From NCBI RefSeq assembly GCF_002020355.1, contig NZ_MPZV01000001.1, positions 868,001 to 932,000 of the forward strand: a DNA stretch of 64,000 nucleotides, given 5' to 3'. The notes beneath the pieces are model-generated. The model had not been told where the DNA came from, did no database searches, and was given only the letters and a program-made list of their open reading frames with translations. Made by a program: the position numbers and the translations under genes. This DNA comes from Thioclava sediminum (GTDB lineage: Bacteria; Pseudomonadota; Alphaproteobacteria; Rhodobacterales; Rhodobacteraceae). Below are positions 35,106 to 44,364 of this stretch, in pieces; the stretch's first letter is position 1; each line of letters starts with the position of its first letter.

Positions 35106-35570
35106 TCAGGAGGCGAGACGATCTTTCACCATCGGGCCCGCCTTCGAGAAATCCATCTGTCCGGTATATTGGCCCTTCAGCTCGCCCATCACGCGCCCCA
35201 TGTCGCGAATCGACTCCGCACCGAGTTTCGAGATGGCGGCCTCGATGGCGGCATTCACCTCATCTTCGCTCAGCTGACGCGGCAGGAAGTCCTCGATCAC
35301 GCGGATCTCGGCCTGCTCCTTCTCGGCCAGCTCCAGCCGACCGCCCTCTTCATAGGCGCGTGCGCTTTCCTGACGCTGCTTCACCATCTTTCCCATGATC
35401 GCAAGCACTTCGGCGTCGCCGACAGTGCCCTCGCCTTCGCCTTCGGCGCGCATCGCGATCTCGCGGTCCTTGATGGCGGCGTTGACCAGCCGCAGCGTCG
35501 AGAGCCGCTCCTGATCCTTTTCCTTCATCGCCGCTTTCAACGCGGCGGCGATCTTATCGCGCATTTGCAT
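35106..35570 (-). CDS. GatB/YqeY domain protein
   Basis: This 154-residue protein has the YqeY fold: MRDKIAAALKAAMKEKDQER, the STLRLVNAAIKDREI segment, and FLPRQLSEDEVNAAI before a C-terminal helix ending MVKDRLAS. The family resembles the tail domain of the GatB amidotransferase subunit and may bind tRNA; its cellular role is not established. GTG, ATG and a second ATG lie within a few codons; I used ATG 35570. It is divergent from carA. Confidence 0.85.
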   Translation of the reverse strand: MQMRDKIAAALKAAMKEKDQERLSTLRLVNAAIKDREIAMRAEGEGEGTVGDAEVLAIMGKMVKQRQESARAYEEGGRLELAEKEQAEIRVIEDFLPRQLSEDEVNAAIEAAISKLGAESIRDMGRVMGELKGQYTGQMDFSKAGPMVKDRLAS

Positions 35571-35680
35571 CACATCGTGTCCCTACTTCAGTGAAGGCGC
35601 CAGAATAGCGGCATTGCGAAACGCGCACAACATCCGCAAGCTATTGATAAATAAGCAATTCGCAATTATCTCATGGCCTC

Positions 35681-35709
35681 TTGACCCCCGCGTTCAGCGC
35701 GTCTAGGTT
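35681..35709 (+). promoter_or_regulatory. Candidate carA promoter
   Basis: TTGACC (35681-35686), 17 bases and TAGGTT (35704-35709) precede the carA ATG by 31 bases. The -35 matches five of six consensus bases. Confidence 0.45.
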
Positions 35710-35740
35710 CCGGCGAATTTTGACATCGGGGAGTCGCGCC

Positions 35741-36904
35741 ATGCCTGCAAGCCAGTCCGCATCGGAAAAGCCCACTGCGTTGATCGCGCTCGCTGATGGA
35801 TCGCTGTTTTACGGGAAGGGTTTCGGCCGCCCGGGCGAGACAGTGGCCGAACTGGTCTTCAACACCTCGATGACCGGCTATCAGGAAATCATGACCGACC
35901 CCTCCTATGCGGGTCAGGTGGTGACCTTCACCTTCCCCCATATCGGCAACACCGGCGTGAACCCGGAAGATGACGAGACGAACGATCCCGTCGCCGCTGG
36001 CATGGTGGTGAAGTGGGACCCGACCGAGCCGTCGAACTGGCGCGCAGCCGAGACGCTGGTCGAGTGGCTCGAAAAGCGCGGCCGGATCGGCATCGGCGGC
36101 ATCGACACCCGCCGCCTCACCCGCGCGATCCGCCAGCAAGGCGCGCCGCATGTCGCGCTCGCCTACAACCCCGATGGCGTCTTCGACATCGAGGCGCTGG
36201 TGCGCAAGGCGCGTGAATGGTCCGGGCTCGAAGGGCTCGACCTCGCGAAGGACGTGACCTGCGCGCAAAGCTACCGCTGGGACGAGATGCGGTGGGCCTG
36301 GCCCGAGGGTTACAAGAAAGCCGAAGGCAACGATCTGAAAGTGGTCGCCATCGACTACGGCGCAAAGCGCAATATCCTGCGTTGCCTCGCTTCGGCTGGC
36401 TGCGACGTGACCGTGCTGCCCGCCACCGCGACCACCGAGGACGTGCTCGCGCTTGAGCCCGATGGGGTCTTCCTGTCGAACGGCCCGGGCGATCCGGCGG
36501 CCACCGGGGAATATGCCGTGCCGATGATCAAGGGCATTCTGGAAACCGAGCTGCCGGTCTTCGGCATCTGCCTCGGCCACCAGATGCTGGCGCTCGCGCT
36601 TGGCGCGAAGACGATCAAGATGAACCACGGTCACCACGGGGCGAACCACCCGGTGAAGGACCTGACCACCGGTAAGGTCGAGATCACCTCGATGAACCAC
36701 GGCTTCGCGGTCGACAGTCAGACCCTGCCCAAGGGTGTCTCCGAGACCCACGTGTCGCTCTTCGACGGCTCGAACTGCGGGATCGCCATATCCGATCGCC
36801 CGGTCTTCTCGGTGCAATATCATCCCGAGGCGAGCCCGGGCCCGCAGGACAGCTATTACCTGTTCGAGCGCTTCGCGACCGCGATGCGCGCGCGCAAGGC
36901 GTAA
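35741..36904 (+). CDS. carA: Carbamoyl phosphate synthase small subunit
   Basis: This 387-residue glutaminase subunit supplies ammonia for carbamoyl phosphate, used in arginine and pyrimidine synthesis. The N-terminal CPSase domain starts ALIALADGSLFYGKGFG. The class I amidotransferase domain has the nucleophile Cys in FGICLGHQMLALALG and the His-Glu pair in VQYHPEASPGPQD. ATG 35741 has GGGGAG upstream; the frame is open from 35681 only through the promoter. carB is not adjacent. Confidence 0.96.
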   Translation: MPASQSASEKPTALIALADGSLFYGKGFGRPGETVAELVFNTSMTGYQEIMTDPSYAGQVVTFTFPHIGNTGVNPEDDETNDPVAAGMVVKWDPTEPSNWRAAETLVEWLEKRGRIGIGGIDTRRLTRAIRQQGAPHVALAYNPDGVFDIEALVRKAREWSGLEGLDLAKDVTCAQSYRWDEMRWAWPEGYKKAEGNDLKVVAIDYGAKRNILRCLASAGCDVTVLPATATTEDVLALEPDGVFLSNGPGDPAATGEYAVPMIKGILETELPVFGICLGHQMLALALGAKTIKMNHGHHGANHPVKDLTTGKVEITSMNHGFAVDSQTLPKGVSETHVSLFDGSNCGIAISDRPVFSVQYHPEASPGPQDSYYLFERFATAMRARKA

Positions 36905-37016
36905 GCTGCACTCCGACCAATCGCTCGCCGTGATGCCTAACCGGCCCCGGCGGGCGTTAACACCATGTTAACCAAGCGTTCGCATTCTGCCCTGCGGGAC
37001 AGATGCGAGGATTGGC

Positions 37017-39095
37017 ATGGGCGGCGCGCGGCGACAGCTTCTCGAAATACCGGCGGCGATAGCAGAACCAGCGGAAAGCGCGCAGCGCGCTTCACCGGCG
37101 AATTCGTCTGGCGCGCTGGTGCGATCCAAGCGTGATCCGCTGGGCAAGCCCGACCGCAAACCCAGCCGTGCCGACCGACCGCCCTTGGGGCAAATCCTGC
37201 TGGACCGAGGTGCGATCGACCCGGGCAATCTGCTCAAGGCCGCAGCGCTGCGGCAACGCGAGGATGTGCGGCTGGGCGACATTCTTTTGGCCAATGGCTG
37301 GGTGCGCGAGGCCGATCTGCTAGCGGCCTTGGCCGAGCAATGGCACGCCTCGGTCGTCGATCTGCAGGCCTCTCCTCCGGATCCACGCCTGATCGACGCT
37401 GTCGGGGCGGAACTGTGCCTGAGGCATGCGATGGTGCCGTGGCGGCGCGTGGGCGGCGTGACCCTCATCGCGACCGCACGGCCCGAGGATTTCGAAGCGC
37501 TGCGCGACGCCCTGCCCGCGCGCCACGCGCCCTACAGGCTGGTGCTGGCGCCGGAACGCTGCATCCATGACAGCTTGTTGGCCCGCCGCCAGACCGCCCT
37601 GATCCGCCGCGCCGAGATCAAGGTCGACCCGGCCGAGAGCTGCCGTGACCATAACGAAAAGCGTGCAAGCCGGATTGCGGCGGGGTTTCTCGTGGTGACG
37701 GGTCTCGGCCTGTGGCTCGCACCTTCTCTCCTGATCGGCATTCTCTTCGCATGGGTGATGCTCACGCTCGTAGGCTCCATAGCGCTCAAACTGGCCGCTT
37801 TCGCGAGCGAACTCACCGCCCGCCGCCGTCCCGCCCCTGACCCGTGCGACCGTAGCGCGCCAAGGGGACGGCTCCCGATCATCTCGATGATGGTCCCGCT
37901 CTTTCGCGAGACGGACATCGCCGCACGACTGGTCGAACGGCTCGGCAAGCTGCGCTATCCGCGCGAATTGCTCGACGTGATCCTCGTCGTCGAGCAGACC
38001 GACGCAATGACTCTGGCAGCCCTATCCGGCGCCGATCTGCCGCGCTGGATGCGGGTGGTCACGGTGCCGGACGGGCCGATCAAGACCAAGCCGCGCGCGC
38101 TCAACTACGCGCTGAACTTCTGCCGCGGATCGGTGATCGGGATCTGGGATGCCGAGGACGCGCCCGAACCGGATCAGCTGCAGATCGCCGCCCAACGCTT
38201 CCTCGCGGCCCCACCCGAGACCGCCTGCCTGCAAGGCATCCTCGACTATTACAATCCGCGCACCAACTGGCTCGCACGCTGTTTCACCGTGGAATATGCG
38301 ACATGGTTCCGGATGTTCCTGCCGGGGCTCGCGCGGCTCGGTTTCGTCGTGCCTCTGGGCGGCACGACCCTGTTCTTCCGCCGCGACGCGCTGGAGAAGC
38401 TGGGCGGCTGGGACGCCCATAACGTGACCGAAGATGCCGATCTCGGCGTGCGCCTCGCGCGACACGGCTACCGCACCGAATTGATCCCGGCGGTTACCTA
38501 CGAGGAAGCCAACTGCCGCGCTGTGCCCTGGGTCAAACAACGCTCACGCTGGCTCAAGGGCTATGCGATGACCTGGGCGGTCCATATGCGCGATCCCGTG
38601 CAGCTCTGGCGCGATCTCGGAACGAAACGCTTCATCGGGGTGCAAATCCTGATCCTCGGATCGCTCTCGCAATATGTTCTGGCCCCGGTACTGTGGAGCT
38701 TCTGGCTCGCGCTGTTCGGGGTCTGGCATCCGATCGCGAGCGCCCTGCCCGGCCCCGCCTTCGCGCTTGTCATGGGCACCTTCATCCTGTCGGAGCTGAT
38801 CGCGATCACGACCTCGGCCTGGGCCTGCCGCAGCGCGGAGCATCGCCATCTGATCAAATGGGTGCCGACGCTGCATCTCTATTACCCGCTGGGGGCGCTG
38901 GCAGGCTGGAAGGCGCTGTATGAGTTGGTCGCGCGGCCCTTCTACTGGGACAAGACGAGCCACGGCATTTTCGATGCCCATAGCAGCACAGCGCCGGACA
39001 GCGCGCAGCACAGGCTTCTCGAGGAAGTCGCAGCCGCACAGGCCGGGGCAAAGCCCGGACCGCAGCGTCTGGCGCGTGCGCCGCTTATCGGCTGA
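37017..39095 (+). CDS. Processive glycosyltransferase (GT2) with N-terminal GspE-N-like domain
   Basis: This 692-residue protein has an N-terminal domain like the MshEN/GspE N-domain (about 55-190: GQILLDRGAIDPGNLLKAAA and GDILLANGWVREADLLAALA), which can bind c-di-GMP in other proteins. It is followed by two helices (about 220-260) and a GT2 domain with DAEDAPEP (378-385), TEDADLG (from 471) and QRSRWLKG (about 507-514), then further helices. The layout fits a membrane polysaccharide synthase or exporter. The product is unknown. GAGGATTGGC precedes the ATG. Confidence 0.85.
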   Translation: MGGARRQLLEIPAAIAEPAESAQRASPANSSGALVRSKRDPLGKPDRKPSRADRPPLGQILLDRGAIDPGNLLKAAALRQREDVRLGDILLANGWVREADLLAALAEQWHASVVDLQASPPDPRLIDAVGAELCLRHAMVPWRRVGGVTLIATARPEDFEALRDALPARHAPYRLVLAPERCIHDSLLARRQTALIRRAEIKVDPAESCRDHNEKRASRIAAGFLVVTGLGLWLAPSLLIGILFAWVMLTLVGSIALKLAAFASELTARRRPAPDPCDRSAPRGRLPIISMMVPLFRETDIAARLVERLGKLRYPRELLDVILVVEQTDAMTLAALSGADLPRWMRVVTVPDGPIKTKPRALNYALNFCRGSVIGIWDAEDAPEPDQLQIAAQRFLAAPPETACLQGILDYYNPRTNWLARCFTVEYATWFRMFLPGLARLGFVVPLGGTTLFFRRDALEKLGGWDAHNVTEDADLGVRLARHGYRTELIPAVTYEEANCRAVPWVKQRSRWLKGYAMTWAVHMRDPVQLWRDLGTKRFIGVQILILGSLSQYVLAPVLWSFWLALFGVWHPIASALPGPAFALVMGTFILSELIAITTSAWACRSAEHRHLIKWVPTLHLYYPLGALAGWKALYELVARPFYWDKTSHGIFDAHSSTAPDSAQHRLLEEVAAAQAGAKPGPQRLARAPLIG

Positions 39096-39749
39096 TCAGA
39101 GCGCCTCGGCCCAGTGGCCCGCCGTGCCGTGATGCGCAGCGTCGAGCGTGAGGCGCGTCTCGAAGGCGCGCGAGATATGGGCGCGCAGTGCCGAGGCAGC
39201 CGCATCGCCATTGCCTTCGCGGATCGCATCGACAATCGCCTGATGCTCGTCGAGCGCAGCCTCGCCCCGGCCCTTCACCGCAAGCGAGGTCGTCGCGAGA
39301 AGCGCCATCGAGCGGTGCACGAGGTCGAGCTGCTGGACAAGGTAACGATTATGCGAGGCGAGGTGAATTTGGTGGTGGAACCGGCGATTGGCCCGGCTCA
39401 ACGCCTCGGGATCGTCCAGTTGCCCGCGATCCTCGTCGATCATGTTCTGCAGCACGCGGACCTCTTCGGGCGCCGCATGTTTCGCCGCCAGCTGCGCGGC
39501 CAGCGCCTCCAGTTCGGCGCGCACGATATAGAGCTCCGCCAGCTGGTTGTGATCGAGCGAGGCCACGATCAGCGACCGCCCGTCGCGGGCCAGCATTTGC
39601 TGGGTTTCCAGCCGTTGCAGCGCCTCGCGTACCGGGGTGCGTGACACTCCGAACCGCTCCGCCAATTCGGATTCGACCAAACGGTCCCCGGGGCGGTAAA
39701 CGCCTTCGTCGATGGCGTCGAGTATGAGAGTGTAGGCGTCTTTTTGCAT
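39096..39749 (-). CDS. GntR family regulator with FCD domain
   Basis: This 217-residue protein has a winged helix at residues 1-65 (YRPGDRLVESELAERFGVSR) and a FadR-type C-terminal domain (about 80-210) with ANRRFHHQIHLASHN and DEHQAIVDAIREGN, which usually bind a metal and a small organic acid. ATG 39749 is divergent by 96 bases from the nucleotidase gene. The much longer frame open to 40580 reads antisense through that gene. The effector and targets are unknown. Confidence 0.88.
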   Translation of the reverse strand: MQKDAYTLILDAIDEGVYRPGDRLVESELAERFGVSRTPVREALQRLETQQMLARDGRSLIVASLDHNQLAELYIVRAELEALAAQLAAKHAAPEEVRVLQNMIDEDRGQLDDPEALSRANRRFHHQIHLASHNRYLVQQLDLVHRSMALLATTSLAVKGRGEAALDEHQAIVDAIREGNGDAAASALRAHISRAFETRLTLDAAHHGTAGHWAEAL

Positions 39750-39845
39750 GCAACCTGCTTTCGCGTTCTGCCAGAGATTAGGCGCGGGCCGCCCCCGGTG
39801 ACAAGCAGATTGCACCTGCGCGCCCCGCGACCTAGCTTGCAGCCC

Positions 39846-40547
39846 ATGACAGACAGCTCCGCGCCTGCCCCCGCCTCCGCCACCCCTGCCGACCGCGATC
39901 TCGCTGCCGATTTCGCGCATGTCGACGCCTGGGTGTTCGATCTCGACAACACGCTCTACCCGCCAGAGGCGCGTCTCTTCGACCAGATCGAAGTGAAGAT
40001 GACCGATTTCGTGATGCGCTCGCTGGGCGTCGATCGCGCGCGGGCCGACCATCTGCGCAACCACTATTGGCAGCTTTACGGCACCACGCTGGCGGGTCTG
40101 ATGCACGAGCACGACGTGGATCCTGCCCCCTATCTGCACGAGGTGCACGAGATCTCGCTCGACCATCTGGTGGTGGATGAGGCACTGCGCGCAGGCATCG
40201 AAGCCCTGCCGGGGCGCAAGATCGTCTATACGAACGGCTCGGCCCCCTATGCGACGCGGGTGATCGCGGCGCGCGGGCTGACGGGGCTGTTCGACGGGAT
40301 CTATGGCGTCGAACATGCCGAGTTTCACCCCAAGCCCCGCGCCGAAGCTTTCGACCGGGTCTTCGCGCAGGCCGGGATCGCGCCCGACCGCGGTGCGATG
40401 TTCGAAGACGACGCCCGCAACCTGCGCCATCCCCATGCGATCGGGATGAAGACCGTGCATGTCGCCCCTGCCCCCGCGCCGGAGGATCACATCCACTATC
40501 ACACAGCCGATCTCGCCGGGTTCCTGCGCAAAATCACGCGCGCATGA
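39846..40547 (+). CDS. HAD family pyrimidine 5'-nucleotidase-like protein
   Basis: This 233-residue HAD hydrolase has motif I VFDLDNTLYPPEARLF (near residue 30), motif II YTNGSAPYATRV, the basic residue in HPKPRAEAF and motif IV MFEDDARNLRHPHAIG. The pattern and the cap after motif I match SDT1-like pyrimidine 5'-nucleotidases. The start is placed at ATG 39846; upstream residues overlap the GntR gene region. It could act on UMP/CMP or on damaged nucleotides. Confidence 0.82.
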   Translation: MTDSSAPAPASATPADRDLAADFAHVDAWVFDLDNTLYPPEARLFDQIEVKMTDFVMRSLGVDRARADHLRNHYWQLYGTTLAGLMHEHDVDPAPYLHEVHEISLDHLVVDEALRAGIEALPGRKIVYTNGSAPYATRVIAARGLTGLFDGIYGVEHAEFHPKPRAEAFDRVFAQAGIAPDRGAMFEDDARNLRHPHAIGMKTVHVAPAPAPEDHIHYHTADLAGFLRKITRA

Positions 40548-40661
40548 AGGGAAAGTGACGGCGCTGCGACAATATGGCACGGCTTCGCATCTTTATCGAA
40601 ACGAGATGCATCTTTAAATCACGGTGGCCTGTCAGGGAGACAGCAAACGGGAGAATCGATT

Positions 40662-40889
40662 ATGACCATGACGACCGCCGATTCCGGCGTTTCGGCCTAT
40701 GTGGCCGATCATTCCGAAACCGAGCACAAGCAGATTTCGCCGGCTTTCATGTTCACCCTCGCGCTTGTCGTCGTGGCTCTGGCCGCGGGCATGGTCGCGA
40801 TCATGGGCCTTGGCGGCCTGATCCTCTGGGCCGTGGGCGCCACCTGGATCATGCTCGGCCTCATCGTGGTGATGACCGCAGGCGGCTGA
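40662..40889 (+). CDS. Small two-helix membrane protein
   Basis: This 75-residue frame has two hydrophobic segments (FMFTLALVVVALAAGMVAIM and LILWAVGATWIMLGLIVVMT) after a polar head. It starts MTMTTADSGVSAYVADHSET. I do not recognise a family. It lies alone between the nucleotidase and a UbiH-type gene, with GGGAGA upstream of the ATG. It could be an accessory subunit of a respiratory complex, but nothing in the sequence shows that. Confidence 0.55.
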   Translation: MTMTTADSGVSAYVADHSETEHKQISPAFMFTLALVVVALAAGMVAIMGLGGLILWAVGATWIMLGLIVVMTAGG

Positions 40890-41094
40890 CGTCGCATTAG
40901 AAGAATTCTCGCCCTTGGCGAACACGGCCCGGATCCGCGCGATCCGGGCTGTTTCTTTTTTGCGCCCCGCGTTGCGGGACCTGCACACCCCCGACTTGCG
41001 TTTCGCTGTGTCGCCGCGTCGCATCCCGGCGGCGGATCATTGCACCTGCCCGCGCCGGAGGGCAAAGTGGCACGGACATTGACGGAGGCGCCCC

Positions 41095-42306
41095 ATGGCC
41101 GAGACCCGCACACCCATCGACACCGATATCCTGATTTCCGGCGGCGGCGTCGCCGGTTTGACCGCAGCCGCGGCCTTCGGGCAGGCGGGCTTCACCACGA
41201 TCTGCGTCGACCCCACGCAGCCGGTCACCGAAGAGGCGGCAGAGGGCGCGGATATGCGCTCGACTGCGTTCCTGCGCCCGTCGCGCGAGGTGCTGCAGGC
41301 GGCGGGTATCTGGGATCGGCTCCTGCCCTATGCCGCGCCGCTGCAGATCATGCGGATCGTGGATGCGGGCGGCGAAAGCCCGACCGCGCGCCTGACCCGC
41401 GATTTCGACGCGGCCGATCTGTCCGACGAGCCCTTCGGCTGGAATTTCCCGAACTGGCTGCTGCGCCGCGAGCTGGTGGCCGCGCTGGCCGATAACCCGC
41501 TCGTCGATTTCCGCCCCGGCGTCGCGACGACCGGCCTCGTGACCCGCGAAAGCGGTGCCGAGGTGACGCTCTCCGACGGCACCCATGTGCGCGCCCGTCT
41601 CGTGATCGGGGCCGATGGCCGCAATTCCTTCGTGCGCGAAGCGGCGGGGCTTGGCGTCAAGACGATCCGCTATGGCCAGAAGGCGCTGGCCTTCGCGGTC
41701 ACCCACCCGATCCCGCATGACAATGTCTCGACCGAGATCCACCGCTCGGGCGGTCCGTTCACGCTGGTGCCGCTGCCTGATCGTGACGGCAAGCCCTCTT
41801 CCGCGATCGTCTGGATGGAACGCGCCGCCGAGGCCGAACGCCTCGCCACGCTGCCCACGGAAGAATTCGAAGCGGCGATCATGGAACGCTCGACCGGGCT
41901 TCTCGGGCCGCTGAAGCTGGAGACCCGCCGCGCGGTCTGGCCGATGATGACGCAGATCGCGGATCGGTTCTCGGGCCAGCGCGTGGCCCTGATCGCCGAG
42001 GCTGCGCATGTCATTCCGCCGATCGGCGCGCAGGGGCTGAACATGAGCCTCGCCGACCTCGCCTGCCTTCTGAAGCTGGCCGAGGAAGACCCGGTGCATC
42101 TGGGCGAGGCGAAGATGCTCGACGCCTATCACCGCCGCCGCTGGCCGGAGGTGAAGGCGCGCGAAGTGGGGATCGATCTGCTCAACCGCGCTTCGATGGT
42201 GGAATCTCAGCCGCTGCGCGACCTGCGCGCAGGCGTTCTGGGCGCGCTCTATTCGCTCGGACCGGTGCGCAAGACGCTGATGAAGGCGGGGCTCGGCGTG
42301 CGTTAA
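41095..42306 (+). CDS. UbiH/UbiF family FAD-dependent hydroxylase
   Basis: This 403-residue flavoprotein monooxygenase probably acts in ubiquinone ring hydroxylation. The N-terminal dinucleotide fold is DILISGGGVAGLTAAAAFG; the middle motif reads RLVIGADGRNSFVR. The C-terminal flavin motif reads ALIAEAAHVIPPIGAQGLNM, with Ala-Glu where classical members have Gly-Asp, so one flavin-contacting residue is altered. The exact ring position cannot be told. Its stop overlaps that of the convergent MATE gene by four bases. Confidence 0.85.
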   Translation: MAETRTPIDTDILISGGGVAGLTAAAAFGQAGFTTICVDPTQPVTEEAAEGADMRSTAFLRPSREVLQAAGIWDRLLPYAAPLQIMRIVDAGGESPTARLTRDFDAADLSDEPFGWNFPNWLLRRELVAALADNPLVDFRPGVATTGLVTRESGAEVTLSDGTHVRARLVIGADGRNSFVREAAGLGVKTIRYGQKALAFAVTHPIPHDNVSTEIHRSGGPFTLVPLPDRDGKPSSAIVWMERAAEAERLATLPTEEFEAAIMERSTGLLGPLKLETRRAVWPMMTQIADRFSGQRVALIAEAAHVIPPIGAQGLNMSLADLACLLKLAEEDPVHLGEAKMLDAYHRRRWPEVKAREVGIDLLNRASMVESQPLRDLRAGVLGALYSLGPVRKTLMKAGLGVR

Positions 42307-43718
42307 GCGACTGACTGGCGCGGCTGCAACCACGGCCCGCGCCAGAACCGCCGCATCATCATCGCCCCTGCCGAAGCGAGGCCAAGCACGAGGCCGAGCC
42401 AAAGCCCGACGCCGCCGAAATCGAGCGTGAAGGCGAGAAAGTAGCTCGCCGGGATACCGATCAGCCAATAGCTCGCCACCGCCATCCACATCGGCACGCG
42501 CGTGTCCTGCACGCCGCGCAATAGGCCCAGCGCCATCACCTGCATCAGGTCGAACAGCTGGAAGATCGCCGCGACCATCAGGAAACGCACGCCGTAAAGG
42601 ACGATCTCCGGCGTGGCCGGATTGTCGGCATCGAGAAAGAGCCGCGTGAGCCAAGGACCGGCGAAGACGAAGACCGCCACCGTCAGCAGACCGAACCCCA
42701 CGGAGAGCCCTGTCACCACCCGCGCCCCGTCACGCAAAAGGCGCGGGTCACGCTTCCCATGCGCCCGGCCCGCCCGCACGGTGGCGGCGTTCGACAGGCC
42801 GACATGCACCATGAAGGTGATCGAGGAGACCTGCAGCGCGATCCCGTGCGCGGCGAGTTCGATCGTGCCGATCCAGCCCATCATCAGCGCCGAGGCCTGA
42901 AACATCGAGCCTTCCGCCACCGAGGTCAGCCCCACCGGCAGGCCCATTTTCGCGACGATCCAGAACGCCTCCCAATCGGGTCGCCAGAAACGCTGGAACA
43001 GCCGGATATGGGTCAGGCCCGGCGCACGCGCGGCATAGATCGCTTGCGCGACCAAGTTCAGCACCATCGCGCTCAGCGAGGCGATGGCCGCGCCGCGCAC
43101 GCCCAGTTCCGGCGCGCCCCAATTGCCGAAGATCAGGATCCAGTTGACGCCCGCGTTCAGCAGGACAGCCCCCAGCGTGATCCAGAGCAGCACCGCCGTT
43201 CGCTCCTGCGCGGACAGGTACGAGCGGATCACCATCATCGCGAGGCCGGGAGCGAGGGCGAAGCCGAGGATGCGCAGGTAATCCTGTGCGAGCGCCGCGA
43301 TCTCGGGCTTCTGACCCAGCATCTCCAGCACCGCGCCGGAATTCCAGAAGACCGGCAGCATCGCGAGCCCGAACAGGATCGACAGCCAGATCCCCATTCG
43401 TGTGTCGCGCCGCGCCTGCACCTCGTCATCCGCGCCCAAGCTTGCCGAGACGCGCCCCATCACCGCCAGCGCGATCCCGTTGCCCAGCATGAAGATCGAG
43501 AAGAAATAGGAGGTACCCAGCACCAGCGCCGCCAGCGCCTCGACGCCATACCAGCCCACCATCACGGTATCAGTCACGTTGAGCAGCATCTGCGCGAGGT
43601 TGGAGCCGATCAGCGGCAGACCCAAAGTGAAGATCGCCCGCACGTGGCGGGCGAGAGGCATCGCTTGGTTTTGCGGCTGAGGCGGTGGCGCGCTCTGGGA
43701 TGGGTCGGTGCTCGTCAT
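42303..43718 (-). CDS. MATE family efflux transporter
   Basis: This 471-residue protein has about twelve hydrophobic segments in two repeats. The N-terminal half starts IFTLGLPLIGSNLAQMLLNV and has TDTVMVGWYGVEALAALVLG; the second half has KMGLPVGLTSVAEGSMFQAS. MATE pumps expel cationic drugs by Na+ or H+ exchange. The substrate is unknown. The gene stands alone, with the cytochrome b gene downstream on the same strand of the next unit. Confidence 0.9.
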   Translation of the reverse strand: MTSTDPSQSAPPPQPQNQAMPLARHVRAIFTLGLPLIGSNLAQMLLNVTDTVMVGWYGVEALAALVLGTSYFFSIFMLGNGIALAVMGRVSASLGADDEVQARRDTRMGIWLSILFGLAMLPVFWNSGAVLEMLGQKPEIAALAQDYLRILGFALAPGLAMMVIRSYLSAQERTAVLLWITLGAVLLNAGVNWILIFGNWGAPELGVRGAAIASLSAMVLNLVAQAIYAARAPGLTHIRLFQRFWRPDWEAFWIVAKMGLPVGLTSVAEGSMFQASALMMGWIGTIELAAHGIALQVSSITFMVHVGLSNAATVRAGRAHGKRDPRLLRDGARVVTGLSVGFGLLTVAVFVFAGPWLTRLFLDADNPATPEIVLYGVRFLMVAAIFQLFDLMQVMALGLLRGVQDTRVPMWMAVASYWLIGIPASYFLAFTLDFGGVGLWLGLVLGLASAGAMMMRRFWRGPWLQPRQSVA

Positions 43719-43761
43719 GGGCGAGCGCTAGCCCCGCCCGACGCGGTGGTCAAGAGAGCGG

Positions 43762-44358
43762 TTACTCGCCTACTTCTTTCTTACCCGTGATCATCGGCTT
43801 CACGAGGTTCACACCCTTCCACGTCCGGTAATAGACGATGGCCGCGATATGGATTCCAACGACGATCAGCAGCAGGGTCGCCACGAATTCGTGGATTTTC
43901 GGCGCCCAGCTCGTGCTGATGCTCTCGGGCACGGAGCCCGCAAGGGGACCGACGTTGATGTAATCCTGCGGATCGGAGGTCAGCCCGGTCACGACCTGCA
44001 CGATCAGCAGCGCGAGCATCACGAGAACCGACCAGCCGCCCAGCGGATTATGCCCGACATGGCCGGAGCTTTCCTTGGATGGCAGGTGGCGAAGATAATT
44101 CGCCACCTCCTTGGGTCCATAGAGGAAATGCGAGAACCGCGCCGTGCGCGACCCCACGAATCCCCAGATCAGACGCACCGCCAGCAGCCCCGCGATCGCG
44201 TAGCCGGCATAGAAATGCCATGTCATCTGGTTCGGCCCCCATTCCCCGAGACCCCAGGCGGCGGCAAAAGCCGCCACCAGAAGCCAGTGGAACAGACGCA
44301 CGACAGGGTCCCAGACCGTGACGGTTTTCTTCGCGGGGGAGGCGGCGGTGTCTTTCAT
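43762..44358 (-). CDS. Cytochrome b561-like membrane protein
   Basis: This 198-residue protein of four membrane helices has VWDPVVRLFHWLLVAAFAAA at its start and heme-ligand His in WHFYAGYAIAGLLAVRL, KIHEFVATLLLIVVGIHIAA and the last helix. The pattern is that of the cytochrome b/b6 (Ni-Fe hydrogenase b-type) domain. It lies six bases downstream of the cytochrome c' gene, so the two are very likely co-transcribed and may exchange electrons. Confidence 0.88.
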   Translation of the reverse strand: MKDTAASPAKKTVTVWDPVVRLFHWLLVAAFAAAWGLGEWGPNQMTWHFYAGYAIAGLLAVRLIWGFVGSRTARFSHFLYGPKEVANYLRHLPSKESSGHVGHNPLGGWSVLVMLALLIVQVVTGLTSDPQDYINVGPLAGSVPESISTSWAPKIHEFVATLLLIVVGIHIAAIVYYRTWKGVNLVKPMITGKKEVGE

Positions 44359-44364
44359 TCTGCG

